DNA from: Streptococcus mitis SK579
GTDB taxonomy: Bacteria; Bacillota; Bacilli; Lactobacillales; Streptococcaceae
Length of the DNA: 64,000 nt
NCBI RefSeq assembly: GCF_000257905.1
Contig: NZ_AJJL01000019.1
Span: 1-64,000, forward strand
Direction: 5' to 3'
The translations under genes and the position numbers were made by a program. The notes beneath the pieces were generated by a model, which was not told where the DNA came from, did not search any database, and saw nothing but the letters and a program-made list of their open reading frames with translations. Below are positions 40,218 to 51,745 of the stretch, in pieces. How positions within the stretch are numbered: position 1 is the stretch's first letter; every line of letters begins with the position of its first letter.

Positions 40218-40246
40218 ATTTTACCAAAATCATGGCAATTTGTAAA
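40218..40246 (-). promoter_or_regulatory. Promoter of the aliB-like gene
   Basis: TTTACA (40241-40246) and TAAAAT (40218-40223) on the minus strand with a 17-base spacer, about 40 bases before the ATG. Confidence 0.7.
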
Positions 40247-40287
40247 GTTAATTGAATTTTTAGAATGAAAGTTTATAAACATTGACC

Positions 40288-40337
40288 ATAAAAAAACAAA
40301 GGATTTCTGCCTTTCATACAGTCCTCCCTTGTTTTTA
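40288..40337 (-). terminator. Likely terminator of dexB
   Basis: On the minus strand AAAACAAGGGA can pair with TCCTTTGTTTT (some G-U pairs), followed by a run of T. It lies 37 bases after the dexB stop. Confidence 0.55.
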
Positions 40338-40373
40338 TACGATTGCATTTTTAGATTTTTTTGTAAAAAATGT

Positions 40374-41990
<1,617 letters not shown>

Positions 41991-42015
41991 TCATTATTTT
42001 AATAATCTACAGTCT

Positions 42016-42054
42016 ATGATAGCGCTTTTCAGAGTTTTGTGCAAGCGTTTGCCT
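42016..42054 (-). promoter_or_regulatory. dexB promoter overlapped by two cre-like (CcpA) sites
   Basis: TTGCAC (42039-42044) and TATCAT (42016-42021) on the minus strand with a 17-base spacer. ATGATAGCGCTTTTCA (42016-42031) and GTGCAAGCGTTTGCCT (42039-42054) both contain the cre core with few mismatches and cover the -10 and -35. Confidence 0.65.
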
Positions 42055-42133
42055 AATCTTTTTGATTTCTTTTTTAACTCCATAGTTTCCTAACTTCCAA
42101 TTTTTTATTATAATAGAGGTCAGAGGTAAAAAA

Positions 42134-43618
42134 ATGAAAAAACAAGCTTTTAGTTCTGAAAACTATTTGAATCTACAACGCGACCACATTTTGGAACGCA
42201 TTAACCAATTTGACGGCAAGCTCTACTTGGAGTTTGGTGGCAAAATGTTAGAAGATTTCCACGCTGCTCGTGTCCTTTCTGGTTATGAACCTGACAACAA
42301 AATCAAGCTCTTGCAGGAATTGAAAGAGCAAGTCGAAGTTGTGATTGCCATTAACGCTAGCAACATCGAGCATTCCAAAGCACGTGGCGACTTGGGTATT
42401 TCTTATGACCAAGAAGTTCTTCGTTTGATTGACAAATTCAATGAATTAGGGATTTTCGTTGGCTCCGTTGTCATTACACAATACGCTGGTCAACCAGCTG
42501 CAGATGCCTTCCGAAACCAACTCGAGAAAAACGGAATTGATTCTTATCTTCATTATCCAATCAAAGGATATCCGACGGATATGGATCACATTATTTCTCC
42601 TGAAGGTATGGGGAAAAATGACTACATCAAAACCAGTCGTAACTTGATCGTCGTAACCGCTCCTGGACCTGGTTCTGGAAAATTGGCAACTTGTATGTCT
42701 AATATGTACCACGACCAAATCAATGGTATCAAGTCTGGTTACGCTAAATTTGAAACCTTCCCAGTTTGGAATCTTCCCCTTCATCACCCAGTCAATTTGG
42801 CCTACGAGGCTGCCACAGCTGACCTTGACGATGTCAACATGATTGACCCCTTCCATCTCCAAACCTACGGAGAAACCACTGTCAACTACAACCGTGATAT
42901 CGAGATTTTCCCAGTGCTTAAGCGCATGTTGGAACGTATTCTTGGTAAATCTCCATACGCTTCTCCGACAGACATGGGTGTCAACATGGTTGGTTTCGCT
43001 ATTACAGATAATGAGGCTGCTATCGAAGCTTCTAAACAAGAAATCATTCGCCGTTACTATCAAACAGTCCTCGATTTTAAAGCCGAAAAAGTTGGCGAAT
43101 CTGCTGTTAAGAAAATCGAGTTGCTCATGAACGACCTCGGCATCACACCTGCAGACCGTAAGGTTGCTGTTGTTGCGCGTCAAAAAGCAGAAGAAACTGG
43201 CGGACCAGCCCTAGCCCTTGAATTGCCAACTGGCGAAATCGTGACTGGTAAAAACTCAGAACTCTTTGGCCCTACAGCCGCTGCTCTTATCAACGCTATC
43301 AAGAAATCAGCTGATATTGCTAAAGAAGTGAAACTAATCGAACCAGAAGTTGTCAAGCCAATCCAAGGTCTTAAAATCGATCATCTAGGTAGCCGCAATC
43401 CACGCCTACATTCAAATGAAATTTTGATTGCACTGGCTATCACAGCTACGGAAAATCCTGATGCTGCCCGCGCTATGGAAGAACTTGGTAACCTCAAAGG
43501 AAGCGAAGCTCACTCAACCATCATCTTGACAGATGAAGACAAGAATGTCCTTCGTAAATTGGGTATCAATGTAACCTTTGACCCATACTACCAATACGAC
43601 CGCTTGTATCGTAAGTAA
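42134..43618 (+). CDS. DUF1846 family protein
   Basis: 494 residues, full family length, cytoplasmic, no signal or membrane span. The pattern is [17 protein letters not shown] at the start, [20 protein letters not shown] near 28, [21 protein letters not shown] near 175 (a glycine-rich loop resembling a nucleotide-binding site), and [19 protein letters not shown] near 427. Structures of this family exist but the reaction is not established. In pneumococcus the gene also stands between luxS and dexB. It has its own -10 (TATAAT about 20 bases upstream) and terminator. Confidence 0.92.
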   Translation: MKKQAFSSENYLNLQRDHILERINQFDGKLYLEFGGKMLEDFHAARVLSGYEPDNKIKLLQELKEQVEVVIAINASNIEHSKARGDLGISYDQEVLRLIDKFNELGIFVGSVVITQYAGQPAADAFRNQLEKNGIDSYLHYPIKGYPTDMDHIISPEGMGKNDYIKTSRNLIVVTAPGPGSGKLATCMSNMYHDQINGIKSGYAKFETFPVWNLPLHHPVNLAYEAATADLDDVNMIDPFHLQTYGETTVNYNRDIEIFPVLKRMLERILGKSPYASPTDMGVNMVGFAITDNEAAIEASKQEIIRRYYQTVLDFKAEKVGESAVKKIELLMNDLGITPADRKVAVVARQKAEETGGPALALELPTGEIVTGKNSELFGPTAAALINAIKKSADIAKEVKLIEPEVVKPIQGLKIDHLGSRNPRLHSNEILIALAITATENPDAARAMEELGNLKGSEAHSTIILTDEDKNVLRKLGINVTFDPYYQYDRLYRK

Positions 43619-43624
43619 CGATTC

Positions 43625-43654
43625 AAACCTCTCCACCCTCGGAGAGGTTTTCTC
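43625..43654 (+). terminator. Terminator of the DUF1846 gene
   Basis: AAACCTCTCC and GGAGAGGTTT form a ten-base perfect stem with a six-base loop, followed by TCTC. The T run is short. Confidence 0.72.
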
Positions 43655-43679
43655 TCTGTCTCAGGAGCCAGCTTTATGA

Positions 43680-43685
43680 TATAAT
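43680..43685 (+). promoter_or_regulatory. -10 element of luxS
   Basis: TATAAT lies 28 bases before the luxS ATG, with the ribosome site GAAAGGAT between. The -35 is not clear. Confidence 0.6.
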
Positions 43686-43712
43686 AAAAAAAGAAAACTG
43701 AAAGGATATACC

Positions 43713-44195
43713 ATGTCAAAAGAAGTTATTGTTGAAAGTTTTGAACTTGACCACACTATTGTTAAAGCACCCTATGTTCGCTTGATTGGGGAAGAAACCG
43801 GGCCAAAGGGAGACGTTATCTCCAACTTTGATATTCGCTTGGTGCAACCAAACGAAGACTCTATCCCTACTGCTGGTCTTCACACTATCGAGCACCTCTT
43901 GGCAAAGCTCATCCGTACTCGCATTGACGGCATGATTGACTGTTCGCCATTTGGTTGCCGTACAGGCTTCCACATGATTATGTGGGGGCGCCACACCAGC
44001 GCTGAAATTGCAGCTGTTATCAAGGATTCGCTCAAAGAAATCGCTGAGACTACTACTTGGGAAGATGTTCCTGGAACAACCATCGAATCTTGTGGAAACT
44101 ACAAGGATCACAGCCTCTTTTCTGCTAAAGAATGGGCGAAACTCATCTTGGAACAAGGGATTTCAGATGATGCCTTTGAGCGTCATGTGATTTAA
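43713..44195 (+). CDS. luxS: S-ribosylhomocysteine lyase (AI-2 synthase)
   Basis: 160 residues. It cleaves S-ribosylhomocysteine to homocysteine and DPD, the AI-2 precursor, in the activated methyl cycle. The metal ligands are visible: His57 and His61 ([11 protein letters not shown]) and Cys127 (ESCGNYKDH); the catalytic Cys82 is in FGCRTGFHM. It stands alone between two terminators, converging with clpL. In pneumococcus it is linked to biofilm and competence. Confidence 0.97.
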   Translation: MSKEVIVESFELDHTIVKAPYVRLIGEETGPKGDVISNFDIRLVQPNEDSIPTAGLHTIEHLLAKLIRTRIDGMIDCSPFGCRTGFHMIMWGRHTSAEIAAVIKDSLKEIAETTTWEDVPGTTIESCGNYKDHSLFSAKEWAKLILEQGISDDAFERHVI

Positions 44196-44203
44196 ACATA
44201 AAA

Positions 44204-44242
44204 AAGGAACCGGTTTTTTCAGCTGGTTCCTTCTTTTTTTAT
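44204..44242. terminator. Bidirectional terminator between luxS and clpL
   Basis: AAGGAACCGG and GCTGGTTCCTT form a stem flanked by an A run on the left and a T run on the right, so it can stop both converging transcripts. Confidence 0.85.
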
Positions 44243-44257
44243 TCTCAAAATTCTGTC

Positions 44258-46363
44258 TTAGGCTTTTTCACGAATGACCAAAACACCATCTTCCATATCT
44301 GCTTCTAAGTGTTTGGCATCTAGGTGATCCAAATGGAAGTCTGTCACCTTATCACGAATTTCTTGTTCAACCACACGACGGAGAGGACGAACACCCATGA
44401 CTTCATCATACCCTTCTTCTGTAATATAGTCCTTAGCCGCTTGACTGACTGTTAAATCAATGTCTTTCTTAGCCAAGGTTTGGTTGACCTCAGCCAACAT
44501 CAAGTCTACAATCTTAGAAAGATCTTCCTTAGTCAAGTGGGAGAACTCAATAACTGCGTTAAAGCGGTTGAGGAATTCTGGACGGAAGAATGGTTTCAAA
44601 CGGTCCATCAATTCTGGTTTGTCCGCATCTTCTGTCAAGTTAGCTTCATAGCCAAATCCAGCATTTGAGGTCGCAATAATGACAGTGTTCTTGAAGTTTA
44701 CTGTATTTCCTTGACCATCTGTCAAACGACCATCTTCCAAGACTTGGAGGAGAAGGGTAATGACTTGAGGATCAGCCTTTTCAATCTCATCCAAGAGAAT
44801 GATAGAGTATGGATTGCAACGAACACGTTCTGTTAAGGTATTGCTATTGTCATCATAACCCACATAACCTGCTGTTGTACCAATTAGCTTAGAAACGGCT
44901 GTGCGGTCACTGTATTCAGACATATCCAAACGAATGATAGCATCCTTGGTTCCAAACATATCAAGCGCCAATTGCTTAGCAAGTTCTGTCTTACCAACCC
45001 CAGTTGGTCCTACAAAGAGGAAACTACCGATTGGGCGATTGCCTTCATCAAAACCAGCACGGTTACGACGGATAGCACGAGCTACAGCTTCAACTGCCTT
45101 ATCTTGACCAATCACCTTGTCTTGCAGACGATGAGCCATATCTTTCAAACGTTCGATGTCTGATGCTCCCATTTGTGATACTGGAATACCGGTCATCCTT
45201 TCCACAGACTCAGCTACATCGTTGACACTTGCAGTCACTTTCATATCTTCTGTGTGGTTTTCGATTCTCTTTTCCAATTCTGCAATGCGTGTTTTATAGT
45301 TTAGAGCGGCTTCAAAATCTTCTGCCTCAACAGCTTTTTCTTGCTTGTCTTTTTCTGCCTCAATTTCACGTTCAACAGCATGTACATCTGTTACAGGATG
45401 TTGTGCTGCCAAGTGAGCGGCTGTTACATCGACAAGGTCGATGGCCTTATCTGGCAAGCTACGTTGGGGAATATACTGAACAGAATAATCTACCGCTGCT
45501 TTCAAAACTTCGTCTGGCAATATGACATTGTGGTGTTGTTGATAAAGGTCACGAATTCCTTGAAGAATTTTAAAAGTATCCTCTGCTGAAGGAGCATTTA
45601 CCTTAACTTCGTTGAAACGACGAGCAAGAGCTGCATTCTTCAAGATGGTGTTACGGTATTCGTCTTGAGTCGTTGCCCCAATCACTGTCAACTCACCACG
45701 AGAGAGAGCTGGCTTAAGAATGTCCGCAAGCCCCTTAGATCCACTGTCCCCACCAGTGCTACCAGCACCGAGGATTTGGTGAATTTCATCAAAGAAGAGG
45801 ATAATATTTCCTGCTTCTTTCACTTCATTTACTAGGTTCTGAACATTTTCTTCAAAACTACCACGGTATTGAGTACCAGCTTCAAGACCTGAGATATCAA
45901 TGGAAATAATTTCCTTATTCTTGATGGCAGCTGGGACATCTCCGTTCACAATGGCTTGCGCTAGACCTTCTACAACTGCTGTCTTACCAACACCTGCATC
46001 TCCAACCAGAACAGGATTGTTCTTGGTACGGCGTGAAAGAATTTCAGATGTTTCTTGAATTTCCTTGTTTCGTCCGATAACAGGATCCAACTTGCCCTCA
46101 CGCGCTTCTGCTGTCAAGTTTCGACCTAGTTTAGCAAGGACACCGTCTTGTTTCATACCTGAAGCCTGTTGTGGCATTTGTCCATCAGCTTCTGCATTTC
46201 CTGGTAATTGACCAGTTGCACGATAATGAGCAAATTCCTCAGGTGTCACTTCGCGTCCATTAATCAAGTAGCGACGATTTTCAGAACTGTATCCACGCAT
46301 ACCACCCATCAATTGGTTAAATAAATCATCCATGTTGTTAAAATTATTAAAGTTGTTGTTCAT
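44258..46363 (-). CDS. clpL: ClpL, HSP100 AAA+ chaperone
   Basis: 701 residues. An N-terminal Asn- and Gly-rich segment ([21 protein letters not shown]) replaces the usual Clp N domain. AAA domain 1 has Walker [14 protein letters not shown] and Walker [14 protein letters not shown] short middle coiled coil follows (about 320-370). AAA domain 2 has [14 protein letters not shown] and [14 protein letters not shown]. It lacks the ClpP-docking loop and acts as a stand-alone disaggregase; it raises heat and penicillin tolerance in streptococci. CtsR boxes upstream show stress control. Confidence 0.96.
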   Translation of the reverse strand: MNNNFNNFNNMDDLFNQLMGGMRGYSSENRRYLINGREVTPEEFAHYRATGQLPGNAEADGQMPQQASGMKQDGVLAKLGRNLTAEAREGKLDPVIGRNKEIQETSEILSRRTKNNPVLVGDAGVGKTAVVEGLAQAIVNGDVPAAIKNKEIISIDISGLEAGTQYRGSFEENVQNLVNEVKEAGNIILFFDEIHQILGAGSTGGDSGSKGLADILKPALSRGELTVIGATTQDEYRNTILKNAALARRFNEVKVNAPSAEDTFKILQGIRDLYQQHHNVILPDEVLKAAVDYSVQYIPQRSLPDKAIDLVDVTAAHLAAQHPVTDVHAVEREIEAEKDKQEKAVEAEDFEAALNYKTRIAELEKRIENHTEDMKVTASVNDVAESVERMTGIPVSQMGASDIERLKDMAHRLQDKVIGQDKAVEAVARAIRRNRAGFDEGNRPIGSFLFVGPTGVGKTELAKQLALDMFGTKDAIIRLDMSEYSDRTAVSKLIGTTAGYVGYDDNSNTLTERVRCNPYSIILLDEIEKADPQVITLLLQVLEDGRLTDGQGNTVNFKNTVIIATSNAGFGYEANLTEDADKPELMDRLKPFFRPEFLNRFNAVIEFSHLTKEDLSKIVDLMLAEVNQTLAKKDIDLTVSQAAKDYITEEGYDEVMGVRPLRRVVEQEIRDKVTDFHLDHLDAKHLEADMEDGVLVIREKA

Positions 46364-46404
46364 ATTCTTTACCTCTTTTTATTTACTTAGTTATTATTAC
46401 TGAT

Positions 46405-46421
46405 ATTGACTATCTTTGACC
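46405..46421 (-). promoter_or_regulatory. CtsR box proximal to clpL
   Basis: GGTCAAAGATAGTCAAT on the minus strand matches the CtsR heptad repeat GGTCAAA-NAN-GGTCAAA at 15 of 17 positions. It lies about 42 bases before the clpL ATG and downstream of the main promoter. Confidence 0.75.
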
Positions 46422-46445
46422 TTTTGTTTAAAAAATTTAGACTAG

Positions 46446-46535
46446 CTAAATTGCTACTCTACGTACTATTTCTGGTTTTTCTTTTTCAAGCAGGAGTAGA
46501 CTATCTTTACTTCTGAAGATTTCTAGATTAAACAT
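46446..46535 (-). CDS. Small leader ORF upstream of clpL
   Basis: 29 residues, MFNLEIFRSKDSLLLLEKEK then PEIVRRVAI, from the ATG at 46535 with a good ribosome site (GAGGTG six bases before). It sits inside the roughly 240-nt leader of clpL, between the promoter and the proximal CtsR box. A tiny gene is annotated at this place in pneumococcus as far as I recall. It has no known function and may be a regulatory leader peptide. Confidence 0.55.
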   Translation of the reverse strand: MFNLEIFRSKDSLLLLEKEKPEIVRRVAI

Positions 46536-46604
46536 AGACCCCACCTCTTTCTATTTTACTTTAAATAAGTATTCTAGTAAGGCTTTCATTTACCTTACGT
46601 TCAT

Positions 46605-46654
46605 AATATACTACATTGGTCAGAAAAGGTCAAGATATTTGACTTTAATTGACC
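46605..46654 (-). promoter_or_regulatory. clpL promoter with two CtsR boxes
   Basis: TTGACC (46628-46633) and TATATT (46605-46610), minus strand, 17-base spacer. GGTCAGAAAAGGTCAAG (46618-46634) overlaps the -35, and TTTGACTTTAATTGACC (46638-46654) is a second box just upstream. Both fit the CtsR operator. Confidence 0.8.
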
Positions 46655-46663
46655 AATATTTTT

Positions 46664-46813
46664 TATACTCTTCGAAAATCTCTTCAAACCATGTCAGTTT
46701 CCCCTTGCCGTAGGTATCATAGCTATATGTAACTGACTTCGTCAGTCTTATCCACAACCTCAAAACCGTGTTTTGAGCACTTCCTAGTTTGTTCTTTGAT
46801 TTTCATTGAGTAT
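46664..46813 (+). repeat. BOX element, boxA-boxB-boxC
   Basis: Starts TATACTCTTCGAAAATCTC, contains CCTTGCCGTAGGTATC (part of the boxA primer site) and CTGACTTCGTCAG, and ends GATTTTCATTGAGTAT. It sits between the mraY terminator and the clpL promoter region. Confidence 0.9.
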
Positions 46814-46821
46814 TTAAACGC

Positions 46822-46847
46822 AAAAACACCCTGAAACATCAGGGTGC
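46822..46847 (-). terminator. Terminator of the rsmH-ftsL-pbpX-mraY operon
   Basis: CACCCTGA and TCAGGGTG form a stem with a short loop, followed on the minus strand by TTTTTGCG. It lies just after the mraY stop. Confidence 0.82.
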
Positions 46848-46852
46848 CATTC

Positions 46853-47833
46853 TTACATCAAATATAAAATTGCTAGGGTCAAAAGACTTGCTAGAAGCCC
46901 CACTCCCCAAAAGAAGAAGTCAACCTTCCACTCGCTCCAAGGATTTCCTTTACCAGACAATCCTCCAAGCTCAAAATGGTGATGCACAGGCGTCATACGG
47001 AAAATACGTTTACCACCAGTCATTTTGAAATAACTGACTTGCATCATGACCGAAGTTGTTTCAAAGACATAAACAATTCCAATAATCAAGAGAGTCCATT
47101 CTTGGTGGAGGGCCATAGAGATGGCTGCCAGCATTCCACCTAGGGCCAAACTTCCCACATCTCCCATAAAGACCTTGGCAGGCTTATGGTTAAAGACGAA
47201 GAAACCAAGCAAACCACCAATCATGGCAAGAATCACTAGAAGAATATCCATCTGATCTTGCACATATGCAATAACTCCATAGGCAGACAAGCTAATCACA
47301 ACGGAAATACTAGCTAAACCATCAATTCCGTCTGTCAAGTTTACTGCATTTGAAAAACCGACTAGCCAGAAAAGAGCAAAGAAAATATAGAAAAATCCCA
47401 AATGAACTGGATAACCAAATACAGACAGGATATCACCCCCACGCTCATAGAAAAGATAAAAGATAACTCCACCTAAAAGCTGAAGAGCCAATTTTTGCTT
47501 GGGATTTAGCCCCTCATTGATTTTGCGAAAGACTTTGAGAAAGTCATCTAAAAATCCAACCAAGCCATACAAGACCAAGATGAACAAAATCATTCCCACA
47601 TTATTGGTCAATTGTTTTGAAAAAATAGCAACAAGGAAACTCACCACAACTGCAGCAATGAGGAAAACAAGTCCCCCCATTGTGGGCGTGCCAGCTTTTG
47701 CTTGGTGTTGTTTGACATCCTCATGCATCTGCTGGCCTGTAATTTGCGCCTTTCTATAAAATTGGATAAAAGCTGGAATTCCTACTAAAGTTAGTAAAAA
47801 TGTCACAATTCCAGCACTGATGGAAATAAACAT
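46853..47833 (-). CDS. mraY: MraY, phospho-N-acetylmuramoyl-pentapeptide transferase
   Basis: 326 residues and about ten membrane spans. It forms lipid I from UDP-MurNAc-pentapeptide and undecaprenyl phosphate. Motifs: [12 protein letters not shown] near 48, [11 protein letters not shown] near 90 (Asp pair), [10 protein letters not shown] near 166 and [12 protein letters not shown] near 220, with [12 protein letters not shown] near 279. One base separates it from pbpX. Confidence 0.97.
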   Translation of the reverse strand: MFISISAGIVTFLLTLVGIPAFIQFYRKAQITGQQMHEDVKQHQAKAGTPTMGGLVFLIAAVVVSFLVAIFSKQLTNNVGMILFILVLYGLVGFLDDFLKVFRKINEGLNPKQKLALQLLGGVIFYLFYERGGDILSVFGYPVHLGFFYIFFALFWLVGFSNAVNLTDGIDGLASISVVISLSAYGVIAYVQDQMDILLVILAMIGGLLGFFVFNHKPAKVFMGDVGSLALGGMLAAISMALHQEWTLLIIGIVYVFETTSVMMQVSYFKMTGGKRIFRMTPVHHHFELGGLSGKGNPWSEWKVDFFFWGVGLLASLLTLAILYLM

Positions 47834-47834
47834 A

Positions 47835-50087
47835 TTAGTCTCCTAAAGTTAATGTAATTTTTTTAATGTCCTTAATAGCTGTATTAGCACGAACATCCTG
47901 CTTCTGCACAGTGGAGCCCGAACCTTCAAATTCAAGTTCTATATTTAACCACTTAGAAAAAGCTTCTGCGGTTGCTTTTGTCCAACCATACATATCTGGA
48001 ACTTCCTCTGCTTTATCAGATAAGAGGAGAACTTGCTGGTTAGGTGCAAGATTGGTCCCTTCTTCTACAGATGATTCTTTAATCTTTGTTCCTGTTCCCA
48101 CAACGATTGGTTGCACAATATTGCGACGTAGTTCTTCTGCTAAATCTCCAGGGGATATATCCTTGATACTAGGCATAGCATAAGAAGTCTGACTACTTAT
48201 TTGATCTAAGGCTTTGGCTGTTGATTGAAGATTAAGGGAATCTTTCATGGCCACTGCCCTTTCCAAGATAGGATTGGCGAATTCTCCCAACTGGATCCCT
48301 GAATAATGCTCAGGTTGTTGAACTGTTACATACAAGATAAAATCAGGATTTTCAGCCGGATTCATCGATACAGCCGAAAAAATATAATTGGTAGAACCAA
48401 TCAAATATCCTCCATTTTTCTCATCCGCAATCTGGGCTGTACCGGACTTGAGAGCCACATTTTGACCAGGAACAGTTACAGTTGGCTTGCCTGTACTGTG
48501 GTTATGCATAGTTCCATAAACAGGATCAGTTCCTACTAACACCATATGAGTTCGAGTTAAACTTGCCGCATCTTTAGAAACAGGATTCCCCACAACTTCT
48601 TTTTGAGACTTACGAACAGATTGATTATTGGAATCATAAATTGCACTAATAAATTTAGGCTCTAACATAATTCCATCATTAGCGATCGCTGTAAAAGCAC
48701 GTAGCATTTGGGTTTGGGTCACTGAAATCCCTTGTCCAAATGAACTCTGGGCAATATTGACAATATTGTCAGCAGGAAGTTGGCCTGCATATTCATCCGT
48801 CAAACCAAAACGAGTCGGAACACCAAATTTAAAGCGACTTAGATAATCTAGCCAAGTAGCATCTCCCATCTTTTGCTCCAGAAGCGTCATCCCAACATTA
48901 CTTGAGTGCGCAAATCCTTGAGAAAAGGTCATCATTCCTCCGCCAGTTAATCCTTCATTGACGTCCCAATCTCGGATAGTAGCATCTGCTACTTTTAACT
49001 CACTACTATTGAAGACTTCTCCGCCTAGGAAAGTGTTATTGTCAATAGCAGCAGCGAGTGTCATGACCTTCATGGTTGACCCTGGCTCATAGTTACTTTG
49101 ATAGAGGATATCACGCCAAACAAAGTCCTTAGTCAACCCTTCCTTAGTATCGGCGTCGAAGGTTGGTCTCTGTGTTGTTGCAAGAATTTCTCCCGTTTTA
49201 GCACTAACCAAGGTTGCTGTCATATACTTGCCTTTTACTTTTTCTTGAAAGGCATTCATCTGTGTCTCCATGAAAGACTGAAGGGTGCTGGAAATCGTTG
49301 TATAAACATCCTTGCCATCTACCGTTTGTTGGGAAACTTGTTCCGTTCCGGGTACAATATTACCCAGACGATCTTTTTCATAAGTAATAATGCCATCTTT
49401 CCCTGCGAGAATACTGTTCAAGGAACTCTCCATCCCAGAAGTTCCCAGCAAACTCTTGCTCCCATCTTCATTTTCATGGAGCTGAGCTAAACCAATAAAA
49501 CTAGAAGCGAATTGTCCATTTGGGTAACTTCTATTAGGGCTAGTTGTAAAGTCAATTCCTTCAACACTAGCATCTTTTAGATCTTTTTTAATAGCCATCA
49601 TATTGGCATAGGTAATTCCATTTCCTTTTGCACCGAAGGAAACTTGGGTCAGATTCGGTTGAGACAATTGTTCTTTAACATAAGCCTCGTCCATATCCAG
49701 ATACTTATGGAAAACCTCTGCTACCTTATTAAACTGGGCATCTTCTACATAAAGAATCTTACCCGTTGCTGATTTGTATTTTTTATCAATAACAGCATAG
49801 ACATTATAGGACGTCGCGTCCTCAGCAATCGGGACTCCATTTCGGTCATAAATAGTCCCACGTTTGGCAGGGACTGTACGAGTTATTTGGTGAACCTTCT
49901 TAGCCTCTTTTACTAGATCCGTTCCAAATTTACTACCACTCCCGATAATAACAGCAAAATTGACCAAAAAGACAGCGAAAAGTACGACAGCTAACAAGCT
50001 GATGTACTTCCCCACTATTTTACGGTTTTCTGCTGGAGATTTACGGTTTCTAATCGCAAATCGGGTTATTCTTTTTGTCCACTTCAT
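47835..50087 (-). CDS. pbpX: Penicillin-binding protein 2X, septal transpeptidase
   Basis: 750 residues. It has one N-terminal membrane anchor (about 30-50), a dimerisation domain, a transpeptidase domain with STMK (337-340), SSN near 395 and KSG near 547, and two C-terminal PASTA domains (about 635-750). The active-site motifs are intact. Residue 343 is Thr and residue 384 is Gly; from memory the susceptible R6 protein has Met343 and Arg384, and changes at these places are known in mosaic resistant alleles. It is the primary beta-lactam target and pairs with FtsW at the septum. It lies two bases after ftsL. Confidence 0.96.
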   Translation of the reverse strand: MKWTKRITRFAIRNRKSPAENRKIVGKYISLLAVVLFAVFLVNFAVIIGSGSKFGTDLVKEAKKVHQITRTVPAKRGTIYDRNGVPIAEDATSYNVYAVIDKKYKSATGKILYVEDAQFNKVAEVFHKYLDMDEAYVKEQLSQPNLTQVSFGAKGNGITYANMMAIKKDLKDASVEGIDFTTSPNRSYPNGQFASSFIGLAQLHENEDGSKSLLGTSGMESSLNSILAGKDGIITYEKDRLGNIVPGTEQVSQQTVDGKDVYTTISSTLQSFMETQMNAFQEKVKGKYMTATLVSAKTGEILATTQRPTFDADTKEGLTKDFVWRDILYQSNYEPGSTMKVMTLAAAIDNNTFLGGEVFNSSELKVADATIRDWDVNEGLTGGGMMTFSQGFAHSSNVGMTLLEQKMGDATWLDYLSRFKFGVPTRFGLTDEYAGQLPADNIVNIAQSSFGQGISVTQTQMLRAFTAIANDGIMLEPKFISAIYDSNNQSVRKSQKEVVGNPVSKDAASLTRTHMVLVGTDPVYGTMHNHSTGKPTVTVPGQNVALKSGTAQIADEKNGGYLIGSTNYIFSAVSMNPAENPDFILYVTVQQPEHYSGIQLGEFANPILERAVAMKDSLNLQSTAKALDQISSQTSYAMPSIKDISPGDLAEELRRNIVQPIVVGTGTKIKESSVEEGTNLAPNQQVLLLSDKAEEVPDMYGWTKATAEAFSKWLNIELEFEGSGSTVQKQDVRANTAIKDIKKITLTLGD

Positions 50088-50090
50088 ATC

Positions 50091-50408
50091 TTACTCCGCT
50101 GATCGAATATTCTCATTATTCAATTTTAAGTCCTTAGAATTTGCGATTTCTTTCAAGCGTTCTGCCCTCAACAATTCATTTACCTCTTGTTTGGCATCAT
50201 CCAATTCTGTCTTCTTCTCCTCTATCTGCGCATTGATTTTTGTCAGATCATTTTGTACTTGTAGGAGTCGAGTCTGCATAAAGATAATACTCAATGCCAA
50301 AACGAGAGCTGTAAACGCAATGGAGAGATAAAAAGCCTTCTCCACACGGGAGAATTTTTTTATACGACTCTGCAAGAATTGACTGGTTGTTTCTTTCTTA
50401 TCTACCAT
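50091..50408 (-). CDS. ftsL: FtsL, division protein
   Basis: 105 residues: a short cytoplasmic tail, one membrane span (about 24-46, KAFYLSIAFTALVLALSIIFM) and an extracellular coiled coil (about 47-95, with heptads through LTKINAQIEEKKTELDDAKQEVNELL). It works with DivIB and DivIC in the divisome. Its position between rsmH and pbpX is the conserved dcw order. Confidence 0.95.
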   Translation of the reverse strand: MVDKKETTSQFLQSRIKKFSRVEKAFYLSIAFTALVLALSIIFMQTRLLQVQNDLTKINAQIEEKKTELDDAKQEVNELLRAERLKEIANSKDLKLNNENIRSAE

Positions 50409-50417
50409 TTTTTCCTC

Positions 50418-51368
50418 TTACTTGTGAATTTTTCTTGCCACGCGCAACTTGGCTGAGTGCGAGCGGTTATTGGCTTCTAATTCTTCTGCACTTGGCAAGA
50501 TTGGCTTACGGGATACCAATTCCATCTTGGGCTTGAGATCATCCGGGATGAAAGGCAAACCTTTGGGAACTTCAACTGTTGAAGCTTCCTTGAACAATTG
50601 CTTGGTCAAGCGGTCTTCTAGCGAATGGAAGGTAATCACTGAGATTCTACCATCTATAGCCAACATCTCCATAGCCTGCTGAATAGACTCATCTGCTGCT
50701 CCCAGTTCATCATTGACTTCAATTCGAATAGCCTGGAAAATCTGCTTGGCAGGATGCCCCTTCTTCTTGAGTTCCTTGGCAGGTTTGGCCGACTTGATAA
50801 TCTCTGCCAGCTCAGTCGTTGTCTCGATTGGCTTGATTTCACGTGCTTGTTCAATCTTACGCGCAATCTGTTTAGAGAATTTGTCCTCGCCATACTTAAA
50901 GAAAATTCGGACCAAGTCATGATAGTCATAGTGGTTCACCACTTCATAGGCTGTCAGACTAGCTTCTTGATTCATGCGCATGTCCAGTGGCGCATCTTTT
51001 TTATAAGAAAAACCTCGCTCACGCTGGTCCAATTGAGGACTAGACACTCCCAAGTCATAACAAATTCCATCAATTTCCTGAACACCAGCTTCGCGCAAAC
51101 GTGCCTGTAAATGACGGAAGTTATCCTTGATAAAGGTCACCATCCCCTTTTCAATGTAGGGTGCCAAGCGTTTTTGAGCATTTTCAATGGCATTCTGATC
51201 CTGGTCAAAGGCATAGAGATGGCCTTTTTCACTTAATTTGTTTAATAAATATTCGCTATGGCCTGCTCCACCCAATGTCGCATCAACGTAAATACCGTCA
51301 GGCTTTACGTCAAGCATATCAACCGTTTCGTGGAGTAAGACCGTTACATGATGAAATTCTTTTGTCAT
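50418..51368 (-). CDS. rsmH: 16S rRNA (cytosine-1402-N4)-methyltransferase
   Basis: 316 residues. Methyltransferase motif [18 protein letters not shown] near 25, [13 protein letters not shown] near 100, [15 protein letters not shown] near 118 and [13 protein letters not shown] near 240 are all present. It methylates C1402 of 16S rRNA. It is first in the rsmH-ftsL-pbpX-mraY operon. The ribosome site is weak. Confidence 0.97.
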   Translation of the reverse strand: MTKEFHHVTVLLHETVDMLDVKPDGIYVDATLGGAGHSEYLLNKLSEKGHLYAFDQDQNAIENAQKRLAPYIEKGMVTFIKDNFRHLQARLREAGVQEIDGICYDLGVSSPQLDQRERGFSYKKDAPLDMRMNQEASLTAYEVVNHYDYHDLVRIFFKYGEDKFSKQIARKIEQAREIKPIETTTELAEIIKSAKPAKELKKKGHPAKQIFQAIRIEVNDELGAADESIQQAMEMLAIDGRISVITFHSLEDRLTKQLFKEASTVEVPKGLPFIPDDLKPKMELVSRKPILPSAEELEANNRSHSAKLRVARKIHK

Positions 51369-51377
51369 ATCTTATCT

Positions 51378-51386
51378 ATTTTACCA
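51378..51386 (-). promoter_or_regulatory. Extended -10 promoter of rsmH operon
   Basis: TGGTAAAAT on the minus strand is an extended -10, ten bases before the rsmH ATG region. The transcript would have almost no leader, in agreement with the weak ribosome site. Confidence 0.5.
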
Positions 51387-51453
51387 CAAATCCGACCAGC
51401 TTGCACTTGTCAGATAAATAGGTCAAAAACAAGTAAGATTTCTTTAAGAAATA

Positions 51454-51494
51454 TGTCAAATATGATTGACATTCGCTCTATAGAAGAATATAAT
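51454..51494 (+). promoter_or_regulatory. Promoter and dyad operator of the XRE-DUF3278 cluster
   Basis: Perfect TTGACA (51466-51471) and TATAAT (51489-51494) with 17 bases between. TGTCAA-N6-TTGACA (51454-51471) is a perfect dyad whose right arm is the -35 itself. The motif GTCAAATAT recurs at 51498 after the -10. This fits autorepression by the XRE protein. Confidence 0.75.
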
Positions 51495-51534
51495 ATAGTC
51501 AAATATATGCGACACAACTCAGAAAGGAGACCAG

Positions 51535-51729
51535 ATGAATCGTGTGAAAGAATTTCGCAAGGAACTAGGCATTTCTCAGCTCGAACTCGCCAAGGATATC
51601 GGTGTCTCGAGACAAACCATCAATATGATTGAGAACGACAAGTACAATCCAACCCTGGAACTCTGTCTCAATCTCGCCCGCAGCCTCCAAACTGACCTTA
51701 ACAGTCTCTTTTGGGAGGATAATTTTTAA
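51535..51729 (+). CDS. Small XRE-family (Cro/CI-type) transcription regulator
   Basis: 64 residues, essentially one helix-turn-helix domain: ISQLELAKDIGVSRQTINMIENDKYNPTLELCLNLARSL, then LNSLFWEDNF. This compact type (YgzD/YozG-like) often precedes membrane-protein genes in Firmicutes and controls them. AGGAG lies six bases before the ATG. It is first in a cluster of four membrane proteins and is divergent from rsmH. It probably binds the dyad at 51454-51471. Confidence 0.9.
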   Translation: MNRVKEFRKELGISQLELAKDIGVSRQTINMIENDKYNPTLELCLNLARSLQTDLNSLFWEDNF

Positions 51730-51745
51730 AAAAAGGAGCCAATTT

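Noticed and set aside
42446-43183. A 245-codon open frame antisense to the DUF1846 gene
   Set aside because: It mirrors codon use of the real gene, has no ribosome site and resembles no family.
44258-46363. ClpC or ClpE identity for the Clp ATPase
   Set aside because: The Asn-rich short N-terminus, 701-residue length and position next to luxS fit ClpL.
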